Shown here piece by piece: positions 1-7,658 of a stretch of 33,275 nt of DNA. Each line of letters starts with the position of its first letter. The stretch's first letter is position 1. The notes under the pieces are model-generated. The model did not search any database. It worked only from the letters and a program-made list of their open reading frames with translations, and was not told the DNA's origin. Made by a program: the position numbers and the translations under genes. Origin of the DNA: Desulfobacterales bacterium HSG16 (GTDB lineage: Bacteria; Desulfobacterota; Desulfobacteria; Desulfobacterales; HSG16); NCBI GenBank assembly GCA_030377965.1, contig JAUCGE010000027.1:1-33275 (forward strand). The letters are read 5' to 3'.

Positions 1-99
1 AACATATGGTGGGAAGGGACTTGGGGAGATTACAGCCTACTCCTGCGCTGCAATATAAAATGTAATGGCTATTTTTTTCAATAAACCTGAATTGTGTTG

Positions 100-213
100 T
101 CAAGCTTTAAAAACTTGATAGTCGAGTCCGATAATGAGATAGCGGACTTTATTATCGTTTAACGATTGTATAAATTCGCTGAAGTCTCTGTTCAGTATTA
201 TCTTTCCATCCAT
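100..213 (-). pseudogene. Truncated nucleotidyltransferase-like gene, N-terminal stump
   Basis: Reading from the ATG at 213, the first 30 or so residues look like the start of the small nucleotidyltransferase-like (AbiEii/MNT-type) proteins that sit next to the preceding small gene in many bacteria: a short lead, then the segment VRYLIIG. In that family this stretch continues into a Gly-Gly, a Tyr-Ala and the catalytic Asp-x-Asp. Here it breaks after the first Gly into about 8 unrelated residues and a stop at 100. The catalytic part is therefore missing and no continuation was found to the left. The start overlaps the end of the partner gene by about 60 bp, an arrangement consistent with translational coupling in the intact ancestor. 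The family call rests on a short segment and is from memory. Confidence 0.45.
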
Positions 214-340
214 GATATTCCTGTCTGATCTCTTCCAGGCAGGCCAGTCGCTCCTCAAAGCTTCTGCTCTGCCAGTAGGCAAAATCGCTCGGCTGGTTTT
301 TCATGCTTACCTTCCTGTAAACTTTTGCAATTTTGTGCAT
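152..340 (-). CDS. Small conserved protein, partner of nucleotidyltransferase gene (possible toxin-antitoxin component)
   Basis: A protein of 62 residues, basic and mostly helical in appearance. The core KVYRKVS, then SDFAYWQSRSFEERLACLEE, and an end at QRIYTIVKR match a short conserved family that I recall lying directly upstream of nucleotidyltransferase-like genes in deltaproteobacteria and cyanobacteria. Its biochemical role is not known to me; a toxin-antitoxin role is inferred only from pairing and size. The frame stays open upstream to 508, but family members begin just before the KVYRKV segment, so the ATG at 340 (or the one at 349) is preferred, with GGAA a few bases upstream. The downstream partner is truncated, so this may be an orphaned half of a module. 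Confidence 0.5.
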   Translation of the reverse strand: MHKIAKVYRKVSMKNQPSDFAYWQSRSFEERLACLEEIRQEYHGWKDNTEQRLQRIYTIVKR

Positions 341-604
341 AATTTCCATATCTTTCCAAAACCCATCCAAAACCGGAGGTTTCGTCTTTTTTAAGCTCGG
401 ACTGATACCGTGCGATGTTATCGTCATCATCTGCATATGACATGAATTCAATGCCGAATCAGTATCCGAAACCCGCCGATTTGTCAATAAATTTCCAAGT
501 GTTCCCAAGCAGAGGTCCGGAAATGAGCGGAAGGGCGTAAGTCTTCAGTGGTTGATGGTTGTATTGGCATCCATTGAATCGCACTTTCGATCATTGATTG
601 AAAA

Positions 605-1519
605 TCAAACATCGACACCCAATGCTCTCAGTTTTGCCGCCAATTGTTCAGCCCGGTGTTTTTCTTTATCAGCCCGTTGTTTCGCACTGTCAGCCCGTTG
701 TTCCGCACTGTCAGCCCGTTGTTTTTCCTTTTCTTTCTCCTGTTTTTCCTTTTCAGCCTGCTGTTCAGCGTTGTCAGCCCGTTGTTTTTCCTTTTTATAA
801 GCTTGCATTACATAATCGCGATAAATATCATCATTGACCAGTTCATCCAAAGGAGGCTGTCGATACAGGTCGGAAATCCGAAACTGGAAGCCCGGAAGGG
901 TGGTGGACTTTACAATCCCTTTTGTATCGATGTTTTTATATTTTCCGTTTTTATCGAGTCCATAAAATGCGGTGTGAGATTTTCGGGCATCCAGAATGTA
1001 ATATTCCCGTACGCCAATTCCCTCGTATTCTTTTTTCTTGTCAACCGTATCCCGCTTTATTTCCTTCAGAGCGAAGTGGGACAATGACTCGACGCACAGA
1101 TCGAATGTGCCGGAATATGTGCTGTCATTTCCGTCAATCGCTACCGGGTTACTATCCAGAATCACCGAAAGATCCGGTTTTCGGATGCTGGTTTTATGGG
1201 GAAGTGCCAGGCGAAAGCCGATGTCCAGGCCAAAGATTTCACCGATAGGAAATGTTGGAAAATAACTTTCCAGAATACCCCAAAACCACCGATAAACTCT
1301 CCATCCTTTGACATCTGACTTAGGTCTCTCCTCCAGGTAACCGTTGTTCCATTCATAAGTGAAATCAGGATCATGGTGATATTTTTTCCAATATTCGGCC
1401 TCTGACACAGCCAGCCCGTCTTTGGAAAGTTCATTTTCCACAAAGGGAGACTCTTCATCTTTTTCACGATATACATGATCATTTTGGGACAATGCCTGCA
1501 ATGCCTGTAAAGCACTCAT
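605..1519 (-). CDS. Uma2-family (DUF820) PD-(D/E)XK endonuclease-like protein with C-terminal coiled coil
   Basis: A protein of 304 residues. Residues about 35-220 follow the Uma2/DUF820 pattern: a Tyr-rich N-terminal helix region, KPDLSVI with Asp116, CVESLS with Glu144, a Lys-rich helix, then YEGIGVREYYILD. These match the Asp, Glu and Lys positions of the restriction-nuclease-like fold. The usual VEVLSP signature is altered to VESLSH, so activity is not certain. Residues about 238-300 are a charged Lys/Glu/Gln/Arg/Ala segment built of QRADSAE-like units and almost certainly form a coiled coil. Typical family members are about 190 residues, so both ends are extended. A good GGAGG lies 6-7 bases before the ATG. 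It is transcribed divergently from the next gene. The cellular role of this family is unknown; many copies per genome are common in cyanobacteria and some deltaproteobacteria. Confidence 0.8.
   Translation of the reverse strand: MSALQALQALSQNDHVYREKDEESPFVENELSKDGLAVSEAEYWKKYHHDPDFTYEWNNGYLEERPKSDVKGWRVYRWFWGILESYFPTFPIGEIFGLDIGFRLALPHKTSIRKPDLSVILDSNPVAIDGNDSTYSGTFDLCVESLSHFALKEIKRDTVDKKKEYEGIGVREYYILDARKSHTAFYGLDKNGKYKNIDTKGIVKSTTLPGFQFRISDLYRQPPLDELVNDDIYRDYVMQAYKKEKQRADNAEQQAEKEKQEKEKEKQRADSAEQRADSAKQRADKEKHRAEQLAAKLRALGVDV
641..790 (-). repeat. In-frame tandem repeats encoding the coiled-coil tail
   Basis: The plus strand shows repeated TCAGCCCGTTGTT modules separated by short Lys/Glu codon stretches; on the minus strand these encode QRADSAE/QRADNAE heptad-like units. 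The units are similar enough at DNA level to suggest recent slippage or unequal exchange. Copy number probably varies between strains. Confidence 0.65.
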
Positions 1520-1716
1520 GATTTCCTCCGTAAACCGAGTTCCGGTTTCGTTTGTTTTTGCATGGGCAAAAGACTTTGGTGTCTGTCATGCCTGTTATAA
1601 TAATGAGTATCCCAGAATCAGTCCGAAGAGTCAATATCGTTCCAACTGGCAGATATGAATCACCATATCCGGCGATGTGGTAAATTTCTGAATGCGTTTT
1701 CACTTGAAAAAACATT

Positions 1717-1745
1717 TTGCATTGAGAAATTTGATATGGTAAAAT
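1717..1745 (+). promoter_or_regulatory. Candidate sigma-70 promoter for the gene at 1780
   Basis: TTGCAT at 1717-1722 and TAAAAT at 1740-1745 are separated by 17 bases, close to the housekeeping consensus. The -10 box is about 35 bases before the ATG at 1780. This is sequence match only. Confidence 0.45.
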
Positions 1746-1779
1746 AAAGAAAAACTGTGCAAAAGGGGCGAAAAAACAA

Positions 1780-2739
1780 ATGTCAGACAACGAAAGCAAA
1801 ACCATATGGCATGAATTGCTGGGACAAATGCTTGAGGAACTTCTGGTTCCGGTCGGAATTACAGTGGAAACCGATGTTTCGGTGATGAGCAAACCTCCAA
1901 AAGCGGATATCCTGCTGTTGAGAAGTGAACAACAGGAAACATGGTCCGAAGAGCAGAGAGAGCGCCTGCCGGACGGTATCAGGGATGTCAGTGCATCCCA
2001 TGTTCTACTGGAGTTCAAATATACAGAATCCGTCAATAAACGTGCAATTCTCCAGACCGCATTCTATGATCATTATTATAGAATGCCCCGGGAACTGAAA
2101 GAAGAGGATGTTCGGACATTTTTGATCAGTTCCAAAACCCCCCTGAAAACGACATTGGCACGATTCGGATATGAACCAACAAAACACTCGGGGGTATACC
2201 GGAGCCGGAATGTTTTGATTGATGGTATCCTTTTGATTTTACTGAATGAACTTTCAAACAGCCAGCACAATATCCTTTTCAAGGTGTTTGCCAGTCGGCT
2301 GAAAGAAAAACGGGCAGCATATGAAGCATTTAAGGAAAGACGCATTCATTTTTTTAATCACAAGCTTCAGCGGTTCCTGAAAGGGCTGCTGAATTACTGG
2401 TTCGACACGGGAGGTTATGACATGAAAGGCGAATTAACACCTGAGAAAGTCCTGGAACTCGGAAGGCAGTTCGATCATCTCTTCTGGGCAGGCATAACTT
2501 TGGACGACATAGGCAAAAAATTCAACCTTGAAGTTCTGGCTAAAAAATTCAAGCCGGAAGATATCGCTAAAGCATTCAAGCCAGAAGACATCGCTAAAGC
2601 ATTCAAGCCGGAAGATATCGCTAAAGCGTTGAAGCCGGAAGATATCGCTAAAGTGTTGAAGCCGGAAGATCGTTTGAAGGGGCTTTCTATCAGTGAAATT
2701 GAAAAACATCTGGAAAAATTGAAGAAAAAATCCAATTGA
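1780..2739 (+). CDS. PD-(D/E)XK nuclease-like protein with C-terminal 9-residue tandem repeats
   Basis: A protein of 319 residues that I do not recognise as a named family. The N-terminal half has KADILLL (Asp43) and, after a loop, HVLLEFKYTES (Glu78-x-Lys80) followed by a helix. This spacing is typical of PD-(D/E)XK nucleases and resembles the Rpn-like and transposon-associated nuclease group. The middle is helical and basic. From residue 248 to 297 runs a 9-residue tandem repeat with consensus FKPEDIAKA, the last unit leading into RLKGLSISEIEKHLEKL and a Lys-rich end. That ending recalls the 'RL.GLS.EEI..YL..LK' tails of many bacterial Rpn/transposase-like proteins. The ribosome site (AAGGGG) is 12-13 bases from the ATG. 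No signal peptide or membrane segment is seen. Function is inferred only; it could equally be a catalytically dead DNA-binding protein. Confidence 0.65.
   Translation: MSDNESKTIWHELLGQMLEELLVPVGITVETDVSVMSKPPKADILLLRSEQQETWSEEQRERLPDGIRDVSASHVLLEFKYTESVNKRAILQTAFYDHYYRMPRELKEEDVRTFLISSKTPLKTTLARFGYEPTKHSGVYRSRNVLIDGILLILLNELSNSQHNILFKVFASRLKEKRAAYEAFKERRIHFFNHKLQRFLKGLLNYWFDTGGYDMKGELTPEKVLELGRQFDHLFWAGITLDDIGKKFNLEVLAKKFKPEDIAKAFKPEDIAKAFKPEDIAKALKPEDIAKVLKPEDRLKGLSISEIEKHLEKLKKKSN
2521..2670 (+). repeat. 27-bp tandem repeat inside a coding region (about 5.5 units)
   Basis: Units start at 2521 (diverged, FNLEVLAKK), 2548, 2575, 2602, 2629 and 2656 (partial). The four central units differ by only a few bases and each encodes a version of [F/L]KPEDIAK[A/V]. 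The exact 27-bp register keeps the frame open. Near identity at the DNA level points to recent expansion. Confidence 0.9.
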
Positions 2740-2903
2740 ATGGTATGTTTGATAGATCCACATCCACAGCAAACTGTTCATAAACAAAAGTCCGATGTGG
2801 TTTAATTCATTTTCAGCATTAAATGTTTTCGAAAATCATGAGAATAATCTCAGCGAGAATTTAAAAGGGCAGCAGAAAAGCCGCCCTTATGATTGGAACT
2901 GAT

Positions 2904-3074
2904 AAGTACCCGACCAATAATTTTTTTAATATTTTCGTAGGGGCAATCCCTTGTGGTTGCCCTGAATCCCTTGTGGTTGCCCTGTTTGAAAACGGAACAT
3001 TTTGTATTTTCAGCAAAGGGCAACCACAAGGGATTGCCCCTACGGATTGTTAAATAATATATGATCAGGTACTT
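2904..3074. repeat. Large palindromic intergenic repeat, MITE-like, with internal duplication
   Basis: An imperfect inverted repeat of about 171 bp. Outer ends are AAGTACCcGAcCA at 2904-2916 and its complement AAGTACCtGAtCA ending at 3074. Inner arms at 2936-2963 and 3015-3044 are complementary over about 28 bases (core GGGGCAATCCCTTGTGG). The left arm carries a 20-bp direct duplication (AATCCCTTGTGGTTGCCCT, at about 2945 and 2965). No protein-coding capacity is seen. It fills most of the 373-bp gene-free stretch 2740-3112 between converging genes; the rest shows nothing recognisable. Confidence 0.75.
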
Positions 3075-3112
3075 ACATTAATACAAAGACTTGCGAATAT
3101 GGATATTATAAC

Positions 3113-4642
3113 TTATTCGTGTCTCAAAGGATTGTCCCTGAGATATTCCAGGCGGTTCAACCCATTTACGAATGCCAGAGCGCTCGCTGTTATGATATCA
3201 GGATCAGACCCCTTACCCAGTGCTATCAGACCGTTTTCCTTGAGTCGGACAGTTACCTCGCCCTGGGCATCTGTTCCGCCGGTGAGAGCAGAAATGGAAA
3301 ATCTTAAAAGTTCCGAGTCCGAGTCCGCCAGCTTCTTGATTGTATTGAACGTGGCATCAATAGGCCCGTTTCCGTAACTCGCCTCTTTGACGGATCTACC
3401 TTTTATGCTCAATTTAACGCTGGCCATTGGCAGAACTGTTGTGCCTGCGGTAACCTGCAGATATTCCAGTTTGAAGACATCTGTTGTTCGGAGAATACCC
3501 TCGGCAATTATGGCTTCCAGATCTTCGTCCATTACATGTTTTTTTCTGTCTGCCAGATTCTTGAATTTCGTGAATACCACATCCAGTTCTTCACTTGAGA
3601 GGTCATAACCCATATCTGTGAGATGGGATCGCAGTGCGTGACGGCCTGAATGTTTGCCCAGAATCAGCTTGCTTGCTGTCAGGCCCACGGTTTCCGGTTT
3701 CATGATCTCGTAAGTCATGGGATTTTTGAGCATTCCATCCTGATGAATACCTGCTTCGTGGGCAAAAGCGTTAGCGCCTACTATAGCCTTGTTGGGCTGC
3801 ACCATGATACCGGTGATCATGGAAACCAGCCTGCTTGAAGGATATATACTTTCGGTTTTTATATTTGTTTCGACCGGCAGGAAATTGCGCCGGGTATGAA
3901 TAGCCATCACCACTTCTTCCAGAGAAGTATTTCCTGCTCGTTCGCCAATGCCGTTTATCGTGACTTCGGCCTGTCTTGCACCTGCACCTATGGCAGCTAT
4001 TGTATTGGCAGTTGCCAGCCCCAGATCGTTATGACAGTGAACACTCAAAATGGCTTTGCCGATATTGGGAGTGTTGGCTATCACGTATTTTACCATACTT
4101 CCGAATTCTTCCGGGATAGCATAGCCCACAGTGTCCGGCAGGTTTACAACAGTTGCTCCAGCAGCAATTGCTGCTTCGAATACTTTGCAAAGATAATCTG
4201 GATCGCTGCGAGAGCCGTCTTCTGCTGAAAACTCGACATTGTCGGTCAGAGATTTAGCATATCTTACAGCCTCAACAGCATGTTCTATTACCTGTTCCCT
4301 GCTCATGTCGAGCTTGTATTTCAGATGAATATCGGATGTTGCGATAAATGTATGAATTTTTGGCCTGGCAGCGTATTGAACTGCTCCCCATGCCCTGTCG
4401 ATATCCTCTTTTGTTGCCCTTGCCAGTCCTGCTACTTCCGAATTTTTTATTTTTTTCGCTATCTGTGAAACCGCTTCAAAATCCCCTTCGGAAGCTGCTG
4501 GAAAACCTGCCTCTATCACATCCACACCCAAAGCTTCAAGCTTGGTCGCCAGTCTCAGTTTCTCGGCGATGTTCATACTCGCACCCGGAGATTGTTCGCC
4601 GTCTCTCAATGTAGTATCAAAAATATAGACTCTGTCACTCAT
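3113..4642 (-). CDS. leuA: 2-isopropylmalate synthase
   Basis: Condenses acetyl-CoA with 2-oxoisovalerate to 2-isopropylmalate, the first committed step of leucine synthesis (EC 2.3.3.13), in the cytosol. The 509 residues match the long bacterial form: an N-terminal TIM barrel opening with FDTTLRDGEQSPGAS (Asp14 as metal ligand), the second metal site in VHCHNDLGLA, the GERAGN loop and NAFAHEAGIHQDG; then a linker and a C-terminal regulatory domain (about residues 390-500) that binds leucine in this family. An AGGAG lies 7 bases before the ATG. It is the last gene of the branched-chain operon in transcription order, separated from cimA by 250 bp containing two strong hairpins, so it may be partly uncoupled from the upstream genes. 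leuB, leuC and leuD are not in the window. Confidence 0.95.
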   Translation of the reverse strand: MSDRVYIFDTTLRDGEQSPGASMNIAEKLRLATKLEALGVDVIEAGFPAASEGDFEAVSQIAKKIKNSEVAGLARATKEDIDRAWGAVQYAARPKIHTFIATSDIHLKYKLDMSREQVIEHAVEAVRYAKSLTDNVEFSAEDGSRSDPDYLCKVFEAAIAAGATVVNLPDTVGYAIPEEFGSMVKYVIANTPNIGKAILSVHCHNDLGLATANTIAAIGAGARQAEVTINGIGERAGNTSLEEVVMAIHTRRNFLPVETNIKTESIYPSSRLVSMITGIMVQPNKAIVGANAFAHEAGIHQDGMLKNPMTYEIMKPETVGLTASKLILGKHSGRHALRSHLTDMGYDLSSEELDVVFTKFKNLADRKKHVMDEDLEAIIAEGILRTTDVFKLEYLQVTAGTTVLPMASVKLSIKGRSVKEASYGNGPIDATFNTIKKLADSDSELLRFSISALTGGTDAQGEVTVRLKENGLIALGKGSDPDIITASALAFVNGLNRLEYLRDNPLRHE

Positions 4643-4710
4643 AGTTTCGCTCCTTGTTTGTGTTATTGTAAATGATTATGATTAGCGAGCAAAACTTTCG
4701 TCAAGCATGG

Positions 4711-4744
4711 GCCGCAGGACATGCCAGAGCAATTGTCCTGCGGC
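4711..4744 (-). other. Perfect 11-bp hairpin in the leuA 5' region
   Basis: GCCGCAGGACA at 4711-4721 is perfectly complementary to 4734-4744 with a 12-base loop. It lies about 70 bases before the leuA start. No U-tract follows it on the leuA strand, so it is not a standard intrinsic terminator. It overlaps a possible 24-codon reading frame (GTG near 4759, stop near 4685) with four Leu codons, but that frame has no evident ribosome site and I do not call it a gene. Confidence 0.5.
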
Positions 4745-4831
4745 GTTATTCCTCACATTATCAATCAAAATATTTTATCCTTTCGGTTGTCGTTCAGGGT
4801 AAAAATTTTCCAAATAAATAAAATACCATAT

Positions 4832-4888
4832 GGCAGGGCGGGGTTCCGTCCCCGCCATCTTTCGGCGGGGGCGGAACCCCGCCCTACC
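4832..4888. repeat. GC-rich hairpin repeat between cimA and leuA
   Basis: Two 25-base arms, 4832-4856 and 4864-4888, are complementary except for two positions and separated by 7 bases (core GGGCGGGGTTCCG). It begins only 5 bases beyond the cimA stop. On the cimA strand it is not followed by a clean U-run, so it is better read as a REP-like or 3'-end-stabilising element than as a standard terminator. A fragment of the same sequence (GGTAGGGCGGG) occurs near 24212. Confidence 0.7.
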
Positions 4889-4893
4889 GTTTT

Positions 4894-6528
4894 TTAACCG
4901 GCTGACATTCCATTGATCCAGTCCGTACCGTTGCCGTTACCGTTGGTATGGGAAGGATGGGCCAGCTTGTAATGAAAACTATCTGCCAGGGCCTGCCAAC
5001 TGGCTTCGATAATATCTTCTGACACTCCGATAGTTGACCATATCCGGTCCTGATCCCGTGATTCGATCAGAACTCGAACTTTTGCTGCTGTCCCATCTCG
5101 CCCGTCGATAACCCGCACCTTGAAGTCCACCAGTTTCATGCTCTCCAGATTTGGATAGAATTGGCCTAAAGCTTTTCTCAAGGCATTATCGAGTGCGCTT
5201 ACCGGACCGTCGCCTTCGGCTGCTGTTATTTCGTCTTTATCATCTACTCCAATTTTTATCGTGGCATGAGCGGTACATGGCCTGTCCATATCTTTTTCTA
5301 TGGTCACACGAAATGATTTCAACTCGAAAACCGGTTCAAACTGTTTAGTAAATTTTTCCACCATGATTCTGAAGCTGCCGTCAGCCGCATCAAACTGGTA
5401 GCCGTCCTGTTCCATCTTTTTTATCTCAGATACGATTTTACGGCTGTCAAAACCGTTTCCGCCAAGATCCATACCGAGTTCTTTTGCTTTGTATTCAACA
5501 TTACTCTTTCCGGAAAGATCTGAAACAAGAACTCTGCGCTCGTTGCCCACTAGTCCAGGAACCATGTGTTCGTATGCTTTTGGTTCCTTTATGATGGCAC
5601 TTACGTGAATTCCGCCCTTGTGTGCGAAAGCGCTTTTTCCTACAAATGGTCTTTGATTTACAGGAATCATATTCGCTGTTTCACTGATAAATCTCGATAA
5701 TTTCTGCATTTTCTTCAGATTTTCAGGTGAAATGCACTCTATGCCCATCTTGCAGCAAAGATTTGGTATGACCGAAGTGAGATCAGCGTTGCCGCAGCGT
5801 TCGCCATACCCGTTTATCGTACCCTGAACCATGACAGCACCAGCATTAACAGCCGTGATCGAATTGCCCACAGCCATGCCGCAGTCATTATGAGTATGAA
5901 TCCCGATCTTTATTTTGTCCGGACTCAGCTCTTTTTCAAGGCTCGCTTTGACCTCGCGTACTATCCTTTCAAGATCAAAAGTCATGGTTCCGCCGTTTGT
6001 ATCGCAGAGTACCAGAAAATCCGCACCGCTGCCTGCTGCGCCTACAAGAGTTTTCACGGCATATTCGGGATTGTCTTTATATCCGTCGAAAAAATGTTCC
6101 GCGTCATAAATGACCTCACGGCCTTTTGATTTCAAGAAAGCTACGCTCTCTTCTATCATGGCAAGGTTTTCATCCAGGGTGTTATCCATTATCTGTACAT
6201 GAAGATCCCAGGTTTTTCCGAATATAGCCACAACCGGTGTACCGCTTTCGAGTATGGCATTTAAGTTCGGATCGAGTTCTACTGCAATATTGGGTTTTCT
6301 GGTAGAGCCGAAAGCCGTGATTTTCGCGTTCTTAAATTCGACATTTTTTGCAAGCTCGAAAAACTTTTTATCCCTGGGATTGGAACCCGGCCATCCGCCC
6401 TCAATATAATGAATACCGATGTCATCCAGTTTGATAGCGATTTTTATCTTTTCTTTCGCCGTAAAACTAATATCTTCTCCCTGGGTTCCATCTCTTAGGG
6501 TGGTATCGTATAACAGCACGGGTTCCAT
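4894..6528 (-). CDS. cimA: (R)-citramalate synthase
   Basis: Condenses acetyl-CoA with pyruvate to (R)-citramalate (EC 2.3.3.21), the threonine-independent entry to isoleucine. The 544 residues open with LLYDTTLRDGTQGEDISF (Arg12 and Asp13), followed by IEGGWPGSNPRD, a signature that separates this CimA group from LeuA. Further motifs are IGIHTHNDCGMAVGN (metal-binding His pair), NGYGERCGN and KSAFAHKGGIHVSA. The C-terminal 150 residues are the LeuA-type dimerisation/regulatory domain, expected to bind isoleucine. AAGGAG is well placed before the ATG. It lies 47 bp after ilvC in the same direction, so it should be co-transcribed. Its presence, with no threonine deaminase in the operon, suggests isoleucine is made from pyruvate, as in Geobacter. 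Confidence 0.93.
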   Translation of the reverse strand: MEPVLLYDTTLRDGTQGEDISFTAKEKIKIAIKLDDIGIHYIEGGWPGSNPRDKKFFELAKNVEFKNAKITAFGSTRKPNIAVELDPNLNAILESGTPVVAIFGKTWDLHVQIMDNTLDENLAMIEESVAFLKSKGREVIYDAEHFFDGYKDNPEYAVKTLVGAAGSGADFLVLCDTNGGTMTFDLERIVREVKASLEKELSPDKIKIGIHTHNDCGMAVGNSITAVNAGAVMVQGTINGYGERCGNADLTSVIPNLCCKMGIECISPENLKKMQKLSRFISETANMIPVNQRPFVGKSAFAHKGGIHVSAIIKEPKAYEHMVPGLVGNERRVLVSDLSGKSNVEYKAKELGMDLGGNGFDSRKIVSEIKKMEQDGYQFDAADGSFRIMVEKFTKQFEPVFELKSFRVTIEKDMDRPCTAHATIKIGVDDKDEITAAEGDGPVSALDNALRKALGQFYPNLESMKLVDFKVRVIDGRDGTAAKVRVLIESRDQDRIWSTIGVSEDIIEASWQALADSFHYKLAHPSHTNGNGNGTDWINGMSAG

Positions 6529-6575
6529 TTTATATCTCCTTTGAACGCCGGAAGTTATTTCCGGCGATTTCTTTT

Positions 6576-7631
6576 TTATTTTTTTTCACGGTTTTCAGGT
6601 CGCAGTGCCCGAACCGCGGCACCTGTTCGCCACATTTCGGAATTCCTTATAACAGACAATTCTTCTTCCAGCCTTTCCCGATAATCCGGGGCGCTGTTTC
6701 TGTCAAGAGTCCGTTTTGTTTCCGTACCATTCTGTACACTTTCGTACAGATCATCAAAAACCGGAACTACCGCATCCCGAAACTTGGGTGCCCAGTCCAG
6801 AGCCCCTCTCTGGGCTGTGGTAGAGCAATTGCCGAACATCCAGTCCATACCATTTTGTGCAACGAGTCGGATCAGACTCTGGGTCAGTTCTTCCACGGTT
6901 TCGTTAAAAGACTCGCTGGGAGAATGGCCATGTTTTCTCAAAAGATTGTACTGGGCTTCCATGACACCGGCAAGACATCCCATAAGTACGCCGCGCTCTC
7001 CGGTAAGATCGCTCAAAACTTCATTTTTGAATGTTGTGGGAAAAAGATATCCCGAACCAATGGCTATACCAAGAGCGATTGTTCTTTCTTTGGCTTTTCC
7101 TGTAGAGTCCTGGAAAATCGCAAAGCTTGAGTTGATGCCGGAACCATCGAGAAAATTTGTCCTGACGGTTTTTCCAGAGCCTTTTGGCGCAACAAGGATA
7201 ACATCCACGTTATCAGGAGGCACGATACCGGTCTGTTCCTTATAAACAATGCCGAAACCATGTGAAAAATAAAGAGCATCACCAGGATTGAGACATTCTT
7301 TTATCATAGGCCATGTAGCAACCTGGCCAGCATCGGAAAGCAGGTACTGAACTACTGTTCCTTTTTGAGCGGCTTCTTTTATGGGAAACAGAGTTTCGCC
7401 AGGTACGAATCCGTCGGCTATGGCTTTTTCCCAGGATTGTGTGCCTTCACGCTGGCCCACTATTACCTGAAATCCGTTGTCTTTCATGTTCAATGCCTGT
7501 CCGGGACCCTGCACTCCATAACCCAGAATAGCTATTACTTCGTCTTTTAAAATTTCTCTGGCTTTTTCCAGAGAAAATTCTTCTGATGTCACGACTTCTT
7601 CTTTGGTTCCGCCAAAATCTATTACTGCCAC
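6576..7631 (-). CDS. ilvC: Ketol-acid reductoisomerase (Bacteroidetes/eukaryote-like form)
   Basis: Isomerises and reduces acetolactate or acetohydroxybutyrate to the dihydroxyacid using NAD(P)H and Mg2+ (EC 1.1.1.86). At 351 residues it begins with DFGGTKEEVVT, then the Rossmann motif GYGVQGPGQALN, the cofactor loop VGQREGTQSWEKA, VAPKGSGKTVR, the metal ligands in DLTGERG and NETVEELTQS, and NCSTTAQRGA. GYGVQGPGQ and the N-terminus are of the kind I recall from Bacteroidetes and other unusual KARIs, rather than the usual roughly 330-residue proteobacterial enzyme (GYGSQGHA). The start codon is GTG at 7631, with AGGAG 8 bases upstream; the product still begins MAVIDFGG. The gap to ilvN is 27 bp. 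Confidence 0.93.
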   Translation of the reverse strand: MAVIDFGGTKEEVVTSEEFSLEKAREILKDEVIAILGYGVQGPGQALNMKDNGFQVIVGQREGTQSWEKAIADGFVPGETLFPIKEAAQKGTVVQYLLSDAGQVATWPMIKECLNPGDALYFSHGFGIVYKEQTGIVPPDNVDVILVAPKGSGKTVRTNFLDGSGINSSFAIFQDSTGKAKERTIALGIAIGSGYLFPTTFKNEVLSDLTGERGVLMGCLAGVMEAQYNLLRKHGHSPSESFNETVEELTQSLIRLVAQNGMDWMFGNCSTTAQRGALDWAPKFRDAVVPVFDDLYESVQNGTETKRTLDRNSAPDYRERLEEELSVIRNSEMWRTGAAVRALRPENREKK

Positions 7632-7658
7632 TTTTCTCTCCTTTTTGTGTATAATCCC

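Noticed and set aside
2-58. Possible C-terminal tail of a plus-strand gene entering from the left (ending ...SCAAI and TAA at 56-58).
   Set aside because: Only 18 codons are visible, no family can be recognised and other frames are equally open.
255-443. Minus-strand frame starting MSYADDDDNIARYQ, overlapping the small gene at 152-340.
   Set aside because: It overlaps a better supported gene in another frame and matches nothing I recognise. The first 35 residues look protein-like, so it could be a relic, but there is no firm support.
552-837. Plus-strand frames rich in Ser/Cys/Phe opposite the Uma2 gene.
   Set aside because: They are antisense shadows of the coiled-coil repeat.
2434-2787. 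Minus-strand frames with a repeated 'SSGLNALAI'-like pattern.
   Set aside because: Antisense shadow of the 27-bp repeat, kept open by its 3n length.
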